NCBI GenBank assembly: GCA_017871115.1
Contig: JAFCIZ010000002.1
Coordinates: 1,447,501 to 1,511,500 of the forward strand
From: Cunninghamella blakesleeana
Taxonomy: Eukaryota; Mucoromycota; Mucoromycetes; Mucorales; Cunninghamellaceae
Length of the DNA: 64,000 nucleotides
Direction of reading: 5' to 3'
Positions 21,559-30,619 of this stretch are shown here, piece by piece. Both the position numbers and the translations under genes were made by a program. Every line of letters starts with the position of its first letter. The stretch's first letter is position 1. The notes under the pieces were generated by a model, which ran no database searches, was not told the origin of the DNA, and was given only the letters and a program-made list of their open reading frames with translations.

Positions 21559-22294
21559 TGTTGTGTGTGTTTTTGGTAAGAGTTATTTTTGTTAAAATAA
21601 AATAAGAGAGTTTGTATTTATATTAATTATAAATAAGATAATTCCAGTGAGCACCAGTTCTTGTTTTACAAGTAGAACGACTTAATATAATGTAAAAGTA
21701 AAAAGGTAAAAAGATAATATAAAATAAAAATATTCAAAAAAAATTCAAAAGTATATGCAAATGAATTTAAAAGTCAGAGAGTAGATTATTATATAAAAAG
21801 AGTAATAATCAAATAAAGTAATAATAAAATTAAAAATAAAATATAAAAGTTTATATATGTTGTATATAAATAAAAAGAGATTTCACTTAAGAAATAAAAT
21901 ATATTTGTTATAGTAATAAAAATGATTTCAATTAAGAAATTAGTATAAAGTTAAAATAAAATAAAAAAATTGGTTTGGACAAATAAAATATTTATTATAT
22001 AAAGTATTATTTAAAAATATTATGTTTATATTTGACAAAGAAAAAAAACAAAAGAGAAAGAGAAATATTCTTTCCTATTTATATTAAAACAAAAAATAAA
22101 TTTTTTAGGGAGAGAAAGAGGAAAAAGGTTGTAGGAATTTGGTTGTAGAACTTTGGTTGTAGGAATTAAGTTGTAGGAATTTGGTTGTAGGAATTAGGTT
22201 GTAGAACTTTGGTTGTAGAACTTTGGTTGTAGAACTTTGGTTGTGAAAAAAAAAAATAATTTAATCACCGCCAACATCATCCGCTTGGACGACA
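21559..22294 (-). repeat. Y 5' LTR
   Basis: Same length and, by eye, same sequence as 10498-11233, including the minisatellite (22127-22244), PBS-like block (21644-21656) and hairpin (21657-21678). It would carry the promoter for the minus-strand genomic transcript. Confidence 0.95.
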
Positions 22295-22298
22295 GTTA

Positions 22299-23041
22299 AG
22301 ATTTATTTTTGAAATGAGGAATGAGTATTATAAGTTATATTTGGAGTATATAATAAGTTTCCAGTGAGCACCAGTTCCTGTTTTATAAGTAGAACGACTT
22401 AATATAAAGGAATAGAAAATTAAAAAAATAAAATAAAATAAAAAAAATAAAAGAAAATAAAATAAAGATTATAAGTAAAATATAAGCAGGATTAAAGCAA
22501 AAGTTTAATGACCGCCGAGTAAAATAAGTAGTAAAGAGTTTAAATGATTTAGATCAGTAGTATAGAATATTTAAGTGAATAAATATTATAAAATAAGATA
22601 GTATATAATAATATAAAATATTATAAAGTAAAAATAAAATAAAAATAAAATAATTTGTTAAATAAAAAATAGATAAGTTCAATAATTGAATATGTTATAG
22701 TAAGTTAAAATAAAAAAATTTAAAATTATAAAGTTTGTTTTATAAAGTGGACAAGTTCAATAATTATTTAGTAGATAATAATTTATTATAAAAATTTGAC
22801 AATTTAAGAGAAAGAAAGAGAAAAAAATTGGTTCTATTTATATTTAAAAAAAATTAAAAAAAATTATTTAAAGTATATTGAGAGTAGGGAAAAGATATGG
22901 AAGTGACTTTCATATTGAACAACGGTGCAGTGAACATTGGTTCAGTGAACATTGGTTCAGTGAACAATGGTTCAGTGAACAACGGTTCAAAAAAGCAGTG
23001 ACCAATTTCAAAGAGCGCCATTGGTATCACCATTGTCGACA
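22299..23041 (-). repeat. Solo LTR Y2, main part
   Basis: Right-hand part of the LTR that hosts Y. AT-rich body, PBS-like block at 22371-22383, hairpin at 22384-22405, and a four-unit 15-bp minisatellite with GTTCAGTGAAC units close to the sense 5' end. Confidence 0.85.
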
Positions 23042-23282
23042 CTGGTTATGTTTATTTTTCTTTTTTAATATTTTTTTTGTTTATTTCTTCCTTTTCTTTC
23101 ATTTTTTTTTTTTTTTTAGGAATAATTTTTTTTTTGTAGGTATTCATCCATCCATTTTGCAATTACGAAAGGATTTATTTTATTTGTTTACCTATTAACT
23201 ATATTCTATTATTTATTTTTTAAATTTTATTAATACTTTTTTCATTGTTATTTTAATATTTTTTATTATTTTATATTTAACG

Positions 23283-23640
23283 TTGTCATTTACATTTGCT
23301 ACCTTTCATCATTTAACATTTCAACATTTCAACATTTAACATTTCAACATTTAACATTTCAACATTTTTACATTCCAACATTCCAACATTCCAACATTCC
23401 AACATTTAACATTTAATATTTAACATTTAACATTTAACATTTAACATTTAACATTTTACATTTTACATTTAAAATTTAACATTAATTTGATATTTAATAT
23501 TTCAACATGCAACATTTTACATTTCAACGTTCATTTGACAATTTACATTTTACATTTTACATTTTACATTTCAACAATTAACATTTTACATTTTACATTT
23601 CAACAATTTATACATTTCACCATTTAACATTTTACATTTC
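23283..23640. repeat. CATTTAA/CATTTCAA minisatellite in Merlin
   Basis: Dozens of 7-9-bp units (acatttaac, acatttcaac, acattttac) upstream of the transposase start. They could be subterminal binding sites or simple slippage products; no further element is hidden in it. Confidence 0.8.
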
Positions 23641-23669
23641 AAATGTATTAAATGAATGTTTAGATTTTT

Positions 23670-25015
23670 ATGTCTCTCCCAACACAAGAGTCGTTGAGCT
23701 ATCTCTTTATTGACAAAAAGGTTTGTTTTAAGTAAGTTAATATATAAGTTTGTAGATATTGAATGAATAATAATACTTTTTTTTTTTTTTTAAAGATGGC
23801 TATTAGAAAATGGTTTTTTCAATCAAAACCCTCCTTTAACTTGTGACAGTGGTTCTGAAATGCGCCTTCATTTTTTTAATGATAAAGGTCCTATGTGGCA
23901 ATGTAAAGAGCGTCTTGAAAAATGTGATTGCAATAATCGTAAGAGCCGACAAAGGAAATCTATTAAGTCTGGTTCATTATTTTTTGGTCACCATTTTCCT
24001 ATCAATAAGATTATGATGTTTATTTATATGTTTCTTCACCGTTTTCCATTGACTGGTTATGAAACGTGGTTTGGTATGTCAAGAAAAACTGTTGGTAAAC
24101 TTATTAAGGATATCTACAAAGTGTTGGAAACTGATATGGAGATTAATAGTATTCAAATTGGTAATTAAAAAAAGGGAAAATTAGTGTATTGTAATTTTAT
24201 ATTAAAATATTTTTACTTTATTATTTCATTTTTTAATAATAGGAGGTCCTGGTATTATCGTTGAATTAGATGAAAGCAAGTTTGGTAAGAGAAAGTATCA
24301 TCGCGGGCATCGTGTTGAAGGTGTTTGGGTCTTTGGAGGTGTTGAAAGAACAGAAGAAAGAAAATGTTTTTTAATTACGGTGGAAAATAGAACTACTGAA
24401 ACTTTAGGTGAATTGATTCGTCAACATGTACTTCCTGGTTCCATTATTTATACAGATTGTTGGGCATCTTATAGTCAAATTAGACAACTTCCAGGTTTTA
24501 ATTATGTACATTATACTATTAATCATTCCTTGTATTTTGTTCATCCAGATGATCGTGGTCGTCATACTAATAGTATTGAAGGTAAAAAAAAAAAAAAAAA
24601 AAAAGAGGCAAAAGAGTATAGATGAAAGCTATAATTAGTTTAACTTTATTTTATAGGTACCTGGAATGGTATTAAAATAAATTTGCGTCCTAGAACACGC
24701 ACTAGACTCTTGTTACCTTGCCGTCTTGTTGAATTTATGTGGCGTAGAAAAAATAAAGATAATCTTTGGGAAGGTATGCTGAATGCTATTAAGGATACAA
24801 ATTTTTATTGGCTAAACGAAGAAGATGAAGAAGAGGAAGAGGATGCAGAATATTTTAATACAGAAGAGATAGAATACGAGGTACCTTTTGCTTCAAATAG
24901 TGATACAATTCCTACCATTATTCCTAGCAGAAGAGCTTATAATGAGATAGAAAGTAGTAGTGATAGTGCAAGTGATAGTGAACATTCAGAATATATTCCA
25001 GATGAAGATAATTAA
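23670..25015 (+). CDS. Merlin (IS1595/ISXO2-type) transposase, four exons
   Basis: Exons 23670-23731, 23796-24160, 24243-24581, 24657-25015 (1,125 nt, 374 aa), all GT-AG with matching phases. The N-terminus has the IS1595-like fold start (WLLENGFFNQNPPLTC) and a Cys-rich patch (WQCKERLEKCDC). The catalytic domain shows VELDESKFGKRKYHRGH (first Asp), IIYTDCWASY (second Asp) and HTNSIEGTWNG (Glu), the Merlin DDE signature. An acidic Ser-rich tail follows. The start at 23670 gives the first Met that joins in frame. No stop interrupts it, so it may be functional although the element's left arm is now 13 kb away. Confidence 0.85.
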
Positions 25016-25257
25016 CAACAATATAATTATTATTTAAACTTTAATAATAAAAAAAAATTATTTTTTTTTTTTCAATAAAATAACAAAAAAAAAAAATAAT
25101 AAAACAAATGAAATATAAGAAATAAACAAATTAAATAATAAATAAATAAACAAATAAGAATAAGTAGAAATAAAAGATACATAATAATAATAATATAATA
25201 AAATTAATATAATAATAATAATAATAATAATAAATATAAAATAAAATAAATAAATAA

Positions 25258-25298
<41 letters not shown>
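25016..25298. other. Merlin right arm, non-coding
   Basis: A/T-only tracts and AAT/AAAT microsatellites ending in an A-tract. No gene seen. Confidence 0.6.
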
Positions 25299-25327
25299 AC
25301 TGTGGGTCCCTAAACTCCACCTGATCC
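25299..25327 (-). repeat. Merlin right terminal inverted repeat
   Basis: Reverse complement begins GGATCAGGTGGAG. An A-tract of about 36 bases lies just inside it (25261-25296). Confidence 0.9.
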
Positions 25328-25844
25328 GTTGAAGCTTTTCCTCGGCTCTTTTCCAAGCATAGCGGCGTCCATCCGATCCAAAACGATTAATTTTGGTTTC
25401 GTCTGACCAAATGACACGACTCCAGTCATCCAAAGTCCAATCTTTGTGTGCTTTTGCCCAAGCTAAACGAGCTTTAACATTTTTGGCACTGAGGAGAGGT
25501 TTCTTTGGCTTGACAAAGGACCCTAATCCTTTTTCTTTAAGTGTTCTACGGACTGTTTGAGCACTTATATCGATTTCCAAATGTTGCTTTAATGCCTTCT
25601 GCACCTCAGTAGCATTACTTTTACCTCCTTTGGTCACTTGATGTACACAAAAGGACTTGTCTCTACCAGTGAGCTTGGATACAGCACCACCAACAGCCAT
25701 AGGAATCTCCCGTTCAAGACCTGCAGAGATATTGTGAACTGTTCCATAGCTAACACCAACATCCTTAGCTACTTGGCGCATGGATTTACCTTGTTTGAGA
25801 AGGTTAATGACTTGGTTCTTGATGGAATTTTGAATAGGACGCAT
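25328..25844 (-). pseudogene. C' transposase, N-terminal part, with altered HTH
   Basis: Starts at Met 25844 and runs through the HTH and the first catalytic motif (WSDETKINRFG, normal Asp) to the Merlin junction; the frame then runs off into Merlin sequence. Compared with C1 and C3, four changes fall within seven residues of the HTH: Cys33 to Tyr, Thr34 to Gly, Lys38 to Asn, Tyr39 to Ile. Only three other changes occur in the rest of this half (Glu87 to Gln, Ala101 to Thr, Glu148 to Asp). Confidence 0.92.
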
Positions 25845-26231
25845 GTTGATAACAGATCACTAAAAAATGGACAATATTGATATAAAAAATATAAAAAAAA
25901 TAGAATATTAGCTATAGATTTGAACTAAGAAAGTGCGAAACAGGTTTATTCTAACATTTTATGGTTTATTTTATGGTCTATTATTGTTTTATTACAAGTT
26001 GTGGTATTTTTTTGGCATCGCAACACAAGTGATCGAATGTACCAATAATTTTCAAACACCATTTACTCCGCAACCCAAATATGGAAATGCATATAAATAT
26101 ATTCACAAGAAAGCCAATCAACAGGGCTTTCGATTGATGTATAAATCATGCATGGTTAAATAGTAAGTTTTATTGATACAATTGATTTTATAAAAAAAAC
26201 GAAAACATTCGATCACTTCTGGAAGCCACTG

Positions 26232-26927
26232 TAGTTATAAGATCACCAACATTAATATTAGCTTTTTGATGTAATATATCTTCAGAAATATTATAATTTA
26301 TTGATAATGGTTGTGATTTCCTTTTTGGTGTCTTCTTCTTTTTATCCACAGGTGGTTCTTGAATGGATACTTTTTTCCTTTTATCATTTATTATTTGTAC
26401 TTCTTCCATCATATCATTATTATTTGATTTAGAAGGTTCAGCTACATCTTGATTTGGATGCTGTGAAAATACGTTTTGGAAAAATGGGTTATTTTGTGGT
26501 GGAACATGTGTATGATCACGAATATCTTGTTGTATTTGTTGTGGAATAGATTTTGTAGCAGCTGCTGATGTACTTGGTTTTTCTATAGTCTTCCTTGTAC
26601 GTGGTTTTCTTATTGCTTTTTCAACAACTGGTGGTTTTGGATTTGCAGCAACATTAAAATCACAATCATTGATTTCTTGATCACTATCTAATATATTTTG
26701 AAGATAATAATGATTTTGTGCTGATAAATAATCATTATGGTTGTCCATTATGTTGTGTGGAACGTAAGTATTTGTATTATAATTTCGTGTATTTATGTTG
26801 GAGTTATTTGGTGTATTATAGTTGTGATATTTATTAATATTATTTTCTTGATATAGTTGATTATTATTTGGATGGATGGATTTTGTAATAGGGATTCCCA
26901 ATTGACCATCTGTTACAATTGCCCTAT
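26232..26927 (-). pseudogene. X protease N-terminal region (pol frame)
   Basis: Entered by the -1 shift at 26931-26937. It begins LNRAIVTDGQ, has an Asn/Tyr-rich low-complexity stretch, a basic block (KPRTRKTIEK) and a second one (KKKKTPKRKS), and ends at NINVGDLIT, where C' interrupts; it continues in frame at 9018. It corresponds to 19453-20257 of Y. Confidence 0.8.
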
Positions 26928-26930
26928 TTA

Positions 26931-26937
26931 GTTTTTT
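26931..26937 (-). promoter_or_regulatory. X -1 ribosomal frameshift heptamer
   Basis: Same A-AAA-AAC in the same frame position, followed by the gag TAA; the -1 frame is open (LNRAIVTDG). Conserved with Y although the surrounding tails differ. Confidence 0.85.
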
Positions 26938-27009
26938 GAACCATTAACTGGTGTGTTGTTTTGATTATTATTTGGTGGATTATTATAATTATTTTGTTGT
27001 GGATAGTTA

Positions 27010-28689
27010 CAGTGGCTTCCAGAAGTGTTCGAATGTTTTCGTTTTTTTTATAAAATCAATTGTATCAATAAAACTTATTATTTAACCATGCATGATTTAT
27101 ACATCAATCGAAAGCCCTATTGATTGGCTTTCATATGAATATATTTATATGCATTTCCATATTTGGGTTGCGGAGTAAATGGTGTTTGAAAATTATTGGC
27201 ACATTCGAACAGTTGTGTTGCGATGCCAAAAAAATACCACAACTTGTAATAAAACAATAATAGAGTATAAAATAACCTATAAAATGTTAGAATAAACCTG
27301 TTTCGCACTTTCTTAGTTCAAATCTATAGCTAATATTCTATTTTTTATATATTTTTTATATCAATATTGTCCATTTTTTAGTGATCTGTTATCAACATGC
27401 GTCCTATTCAAAATTCCATTAAGAACCAAGTCATTAACCTTCTCAAACAAGGTAAATCTATGCGTCAAGTAGCAAAGGATGTTGGTGTAAGTTGTACAAC
27501 TGTCCACAAGTACTCTGCAGGTCTTGAACGGGAGATTCCTATGGCTGTTGGTGGTGCTGTATCCAAGCTCACTGGTAGAGACAAGTCCTTTTGTGTACAT
27601 CAAGTGACCAAAGGAGGTAAAAGTAATGCTACTGAGGTGCAGAAGGCATTAAAGGAACATTTGGAAATCGATATAAGTGCTCAAACCGTCCGTAGAGCAC
27701 TTAAAGAAAAAGGATTAGGGTCCTTTGTCAAGCCAAAGAAACCTCTCCTCAGTGCCAAAAATGTTAAAGCTCGTTTAGCTTGGGCAAAAGCACACAAAGA
27801 TTGGACTTTGGATGACTGGAGTCGTGTCATTTGGTCAGAGGAAACCAAAATTAATCGTTTTGGATCGGATGGACGCCGCTATGCTTGGAAAAGGGCCGAG
27901 GAAAAGCTTCAACCTAAACATGTCAAGCAAACAGTCAAACATGGTGGTGGAAATATAATGGTTTGGGGATGCATTTCGTACGATGGCCCGGGTTACATGA
28001 CTAAAATTGATACAGTTTTAGATAAGGAACTCTACCAAGCTATTTTGGAGCATGAATTAGTGCATACATTTGACTGGTATGGCATGGATCAAAGCAAAAT
28101 GGTCTTTCAACAAGATAACGATCCAAAACACACAGCCAAAACAGTCAAAGAATACTTGGAAAACCAGCTTTTTTCGGTAATGGAATGGCCAGCACAGTCG
28201 CCTGACTTGAATCCCATTGAGAATATATGGGCTTTAGTGAAAAACAGGCTCTTTAGCAACTATACTACACCACCAAAAGGGATGTTAGACTTGTGGGACC
28301 GTACTCAGGAAGTATGGAATACAATCACGGCTGAAGATTGTAAAAAAGTGATAGAAACAATGCCTAAACGTTGTAATGATGTAATAAAAGCAAAGGGCTA
28401 TTGGATTGATTATTAAATAAAGACTTTTTATACCATTTATATTGTGTTTTAATTATATTTTTAATTTTTTTGGTATCGCAACACAACTGTTCGAATGTGC
28501 CAATAATTTTCAAACACCATTTACTCCGCAACCCAAATATGGAAATGCATATAAATATATTCATATGAAAGCCAATCAATAGGGCTTTCGATTGATGTAT
28601 AAATCATGCATGGTTAAATAATAAGTTTTATTGATACAATTGATTTTATAAAAAAAACGAAAACATTCGAACACTTCTGGAAGCCACTG
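27010..28689 (+). mobile_element. Tc1/mariner element, family C, complete copy C3
   Basis: 1,680 bp, TA at 27008-27009 and 28690-28691. Left flank is X gag; right flank is the interior of another family C copy (C4). TIR sites are of the gttcgaatg type, as in C1. Confidence 0.95.
27397..28416 (+). CDS. Tc1/mariner transposase, family C (copy C3), first catalytic Asp replaced by Glu
   Basis: 339 aa, same protein as C1 including Glu at residue 148 (WSEETK) and the HTH version VSCTTVHKYS. The second Asp (QQDNDPKHTA) and the catalytic Glu (NPIENIW) are present. The frame is intact from the first Met. Since both complete C copies carry the change, either it tolerates activity or the copies were moved by another transposase. 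Confidence 0.95.
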   Translation: MRPIQNSIKNQVINLLKQGKSMRQVAKDVGVSCTTVHKYSAGLEREIPMAVGGAVSKLTGRDKSFCVHQVTKGGKSNATEVQKALKEHLEIDISAQTVRRALKEKGLGSFVKPKKPLLSAKNVKARLAWAKAHKDWTLDDWSRVIWSEETKINRFGSDGRRYAWKRAEEKLQPKHVKQTVKHGGGNIMVWGCISYDGPGYMTKIDTVLDKELYQAILEHELVHTFDWYGMDQSKMVFQQDNDPKHTAKTVKEYLENQLFSVMEWPAQSPDLNPIENIWALVKNRLFSNYTTPPKGMLDLWDRTQEVWNTITAEDCKKVIETMPKRCNDVIKAKGYWIDY

Positions 28690-29338
28690 TATTTTGGAGC
28701 ATGAATTAGTGCATACATTTGACTGGTATGGCATGGATCAAAGCAAAATGGTCTTTCAACAAGATAACGATCCAAAACACACAGCCAAAACAGTCAAAGA
28801 ATACTTGGAAAACCAGCCTTTTTCGGTAATGGAATGGCCTGCACAGTCACCTGACTTGAATCCCATTGAGAATATATGGGCTTTGGTGAAAAACAGACTC
28901 TTTAGCAACTATACTACACCACCAAAAGGGATGTTAGACTTGTGGGACCGTACTCAGGAAGTATGGAATACAATCACGGCTGAAGATTGTAAAAAAGTAA
29001 TAGAAACAATGCCTAAACGTTGTAATGATGTAATAAAAGCAAAGGGCTATTGGATTGATTATTAAATAAAGACTTTTTGTACCATTTATATTGTGTTTTA
29101 ATTATATTTTTAATTTTTTTGGTATCGCAACACAACTGTTCGAATGTGCCAATAATTTTCAAACACCATTTACTCCGCAACCCAAATATGGAAATGCATA
29201 TAAATATATTCATATGAAAGCCAATCAATAGGGCTTTCGATTGATGTATAAATCATGCATGGTTAAATAATAAGTTTTATTGATACAATTGATTTTATAA
29301 AAAAAACGAAAACATTCGAACACTTCTGGAAGCCACTG
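28690..29338 (+). mobile_element. Tc1/mariner element, family C, right-hand fragment C4
   Basis: Begins at the TA of an internal family C site (tattttggagcatg) where C3 ends, and finishes with a normal right TIR at 29338 followed by TA in X gag. The left half is missing. Confidence 0.9.
28691..29065 (+). pseudogene. Family C transposase, C-terminal fragment (C4)
   Basis: About 124 codons from ILEHELVHTF through QQDNDPKHTA and NPIENIW to the normal stop. It differs from C3 by one residue (NQPFSVME versus NQLFSVME) and a few silent changes, so C4 is a separate copy rather than a duplication of C3 itself. Without its HTH and first catalytic position it cannot act. Confidence 0.9.
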
Positions 29339-30532
29339 TATATTGTGGATTATAATTATTATTATTCTGCATTTGATTTCCTTGGTAATAATAATCTCTG
29401 TTGTTATAATTATCTTCAGGTAAATATTGATTGTTATAATTATGATTATTGTTGTTGTTATTATTATTATTATATTGACGATAATTGTTATACTGATTAT
29501 TTCTGTATTTTTGATTATTATTTCTGTTGTAATTATTAGGTCCATTATATGTTTGGTTGTTACGAGTATTATTGTTGTTGTTTCTTTGGTTATTGTACGA
29601 ACCTCTTTTGTCTTCCAATTTGGTGTTTATCAATTTTTCCATATGACCTAAAAGTTTTTGCATGAATGCAGATTCTCCATCAACATGTTCAGCTGTATTT
29701 AATGATATATTGCCATTATGATCACCATAATTATTATTTGACTTCTTTTTATGGCCTCCAGCAAATCTATTAGCATTGGTAAGATTACATACAGATGGTA
29801 ATGATTGTATATGTCTTGTCTTCCACCAATTTTCAGCATAGTTATACCATTGATTCAATGTTTCAGCACCTTGATCCATACAGTGTATTCTGATTTCTTC
29901 TTTTAAACCAGCACGGAATCTCATCAATATAATATGGTCATCCTTCAATTGTGCCAATCTTGCCATTTCTTGGATACGTGCCAAAAAGTTCTTTGGTCTT
30001 TCGTCATTGCCTTGTTTAATAGTACCAAGTGCAATTTCGTATGATAATATCAATTCTTTGGTGACATACTTTTCCCTTAAAGCATTCATCAATTTTTGAT
30101 AATCATTAGCCATATTAGGATCTTGTTCTAATTGTTCAAAATAGAATTCAGCAGGACCAGACAATTGCACCTTCAAGATAATTGCCCTTCTATCCATACC
30201 AACTCTAGATAATTTAAAATAATTTTCCAAGGACTTTTCAAAATAACGAAAGTCTTCGTCATCAGAACCTGAAAAAGTTAAAAGATTAAGCTTCAGCTTA
30301 GCAGCAAGGTTAGGATCATGGTGATGATCATGATTTTCCAACGCGGTTTGCTCGATACTTGATTTTTGTGGATTTTCCATTGGAATATAAAGATAAGTTT
30401 TTGAAATAGGATGATAAAGTTTGTGTATTTTTAAAGTAGTTGTTTAACTTGAATTTAAGTATTCTTGATTATATTCTTTTATAGATTTAGTTATTCCTTG
30501 ATAATTAGTGTTTCCCCGGTTTTTAGTATTAT

Positions 30533-30550
30533 CCCCGCCAGTGAGCACCA
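30533..30550 (-). promoter_or_regulatory. X primer-binding site
   Basis: The same 18 bases as in Y, 5 nt inside the LTR. Shared PBS in two otherwise diverged elements implies the same primer tRNA. Confidence 0.8.
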
Positions 30551-30619
30551 AAATATGTTGTGTAAATTTTTGGTTGTTTGAAAAGTAGAATTTCCTTTTA
30601 TAGTTTTGGAAAGTAGATA

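Larger units (their letters stand above)
10498..22294 (-). mobile_element. Ty3/gypsy retrotransposon Y, complete, with A3 and D1 inside
   Basis: Two 736-bp LTRs (10498-11233 and 21559-22294) that look identical, TG...CA ends, 4-bp duplication GTTA (10494-10497, 22295-22298). Reading on the minus strand: 5' LTR, PBS, gag, protease, RT-RNase H, a 600-bp spacer, integrase as a separate ORF, an extra ORF, 3' LTR. Protease is split by D1 and integrase by A3; both frames rejoin exactly without them. Identical LTRs point to recent insertion. Confidence 0.95.
10477..23041 (-). mobile_element. Solo LTR Y2, split by element Y
   Basis: LTR pieces 10477-10497 and 22299-23041 join into one LTR starting TGTTATGTGGG and ending TTGTCGACA. 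It is flanked by a 4-bp duplication CTGG (10473-10476 and 23042-23045). It is related to the Y LTR (same TGTTRTGTG start and the CCAGTGAGCACCA motif at 22371-22383) but has its own 15-bp tandem repeat at about 22917-22990 (unit gttcagtgaacattg). No internal retroelement sequence of its own is present, hence a solo LTR left by LTR-LTR recombination. Confidence 0.85.
9805..25327 (+). mobile_element. Merlin (IS1595-like) DNA transposon, split by solo LTR Y2 and element Y
   Basis: Terminal inverted repeats 9805-9833 and 25299-25327 (29 bp, about 4 mismatches, shared core gtggagtttagggaccc) and a perfect 8-bp target duplication gttgaagc (9797-9804, 25328-25335). Duplications of 8-9 bp and an ISXO2/IS1595-type transposase (23670-25015) are hallmarks of the Merlin superfamily. 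Element proper: 9805-10472 and 23046-25327, about 3 kb; the rest is nested retroelement. Confidence 0.9.
9021..26231 (-). mobile_element. Tc1/mariner element C' (family C variant), split by Merlin
   Basis: Outer ends at 9021 and 26231 with TA at 9019-9020 and 26232-26233. The element proper is 9021-9804 plus 25336-26231; everything between is the Merlin insertion and its passengers. Its four transposase-binding sites read gatcgaatg where C1 and C3 have gttcgaatg (outer 9036-9046 and 26206-26216, inner 9213-9223 and 26029-26039). Subtracting the element restores the X protease frame. Confidence 0.93.
26928..30380 (-). pseudogene. X gag, split by C3/C4
   Basis: The main part 30380-29341 starts MENPQKSSIEQTAL and shows a gypsy capsid-like domain (LLTFSGSDDEDFRYFEKSLE, ARLAQLKDDHIILMRFRAGL) and an Asn/Tyr-rich tail without a CCHC knuckle. 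Subtracting C3/C4 with one TA joins it in frame to 27007-26928, which ends ...NGSKN at the slippery heptamer, exactly as the Y gag ends ...QQSKN. That join shows the original C4 insertion was a simple TA event. Confidence 0.85.

Noticed and set aside
22917..22990. CRISPR-like spaced repeat
   Set aside because: Head-to-tail 15-bp minisatellite without spacers, in a eukaryotic LTR.
9805..25327. A giant 15.5-kb Merlin transposon carrying retroviral cargo genes
   Set aside because: Removal of Y and the solo LTR by their own target duplications leaves an ordinary Merlin of about 3 kb, so the extra DNA is nested insertions and not cargo.
25131..25330. C-terminal extension of the C' transposase rich in Phe and Tyr
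   Set aside because: The frame runs through the Merlin TIR and its A-tract; it is a junction artefact.
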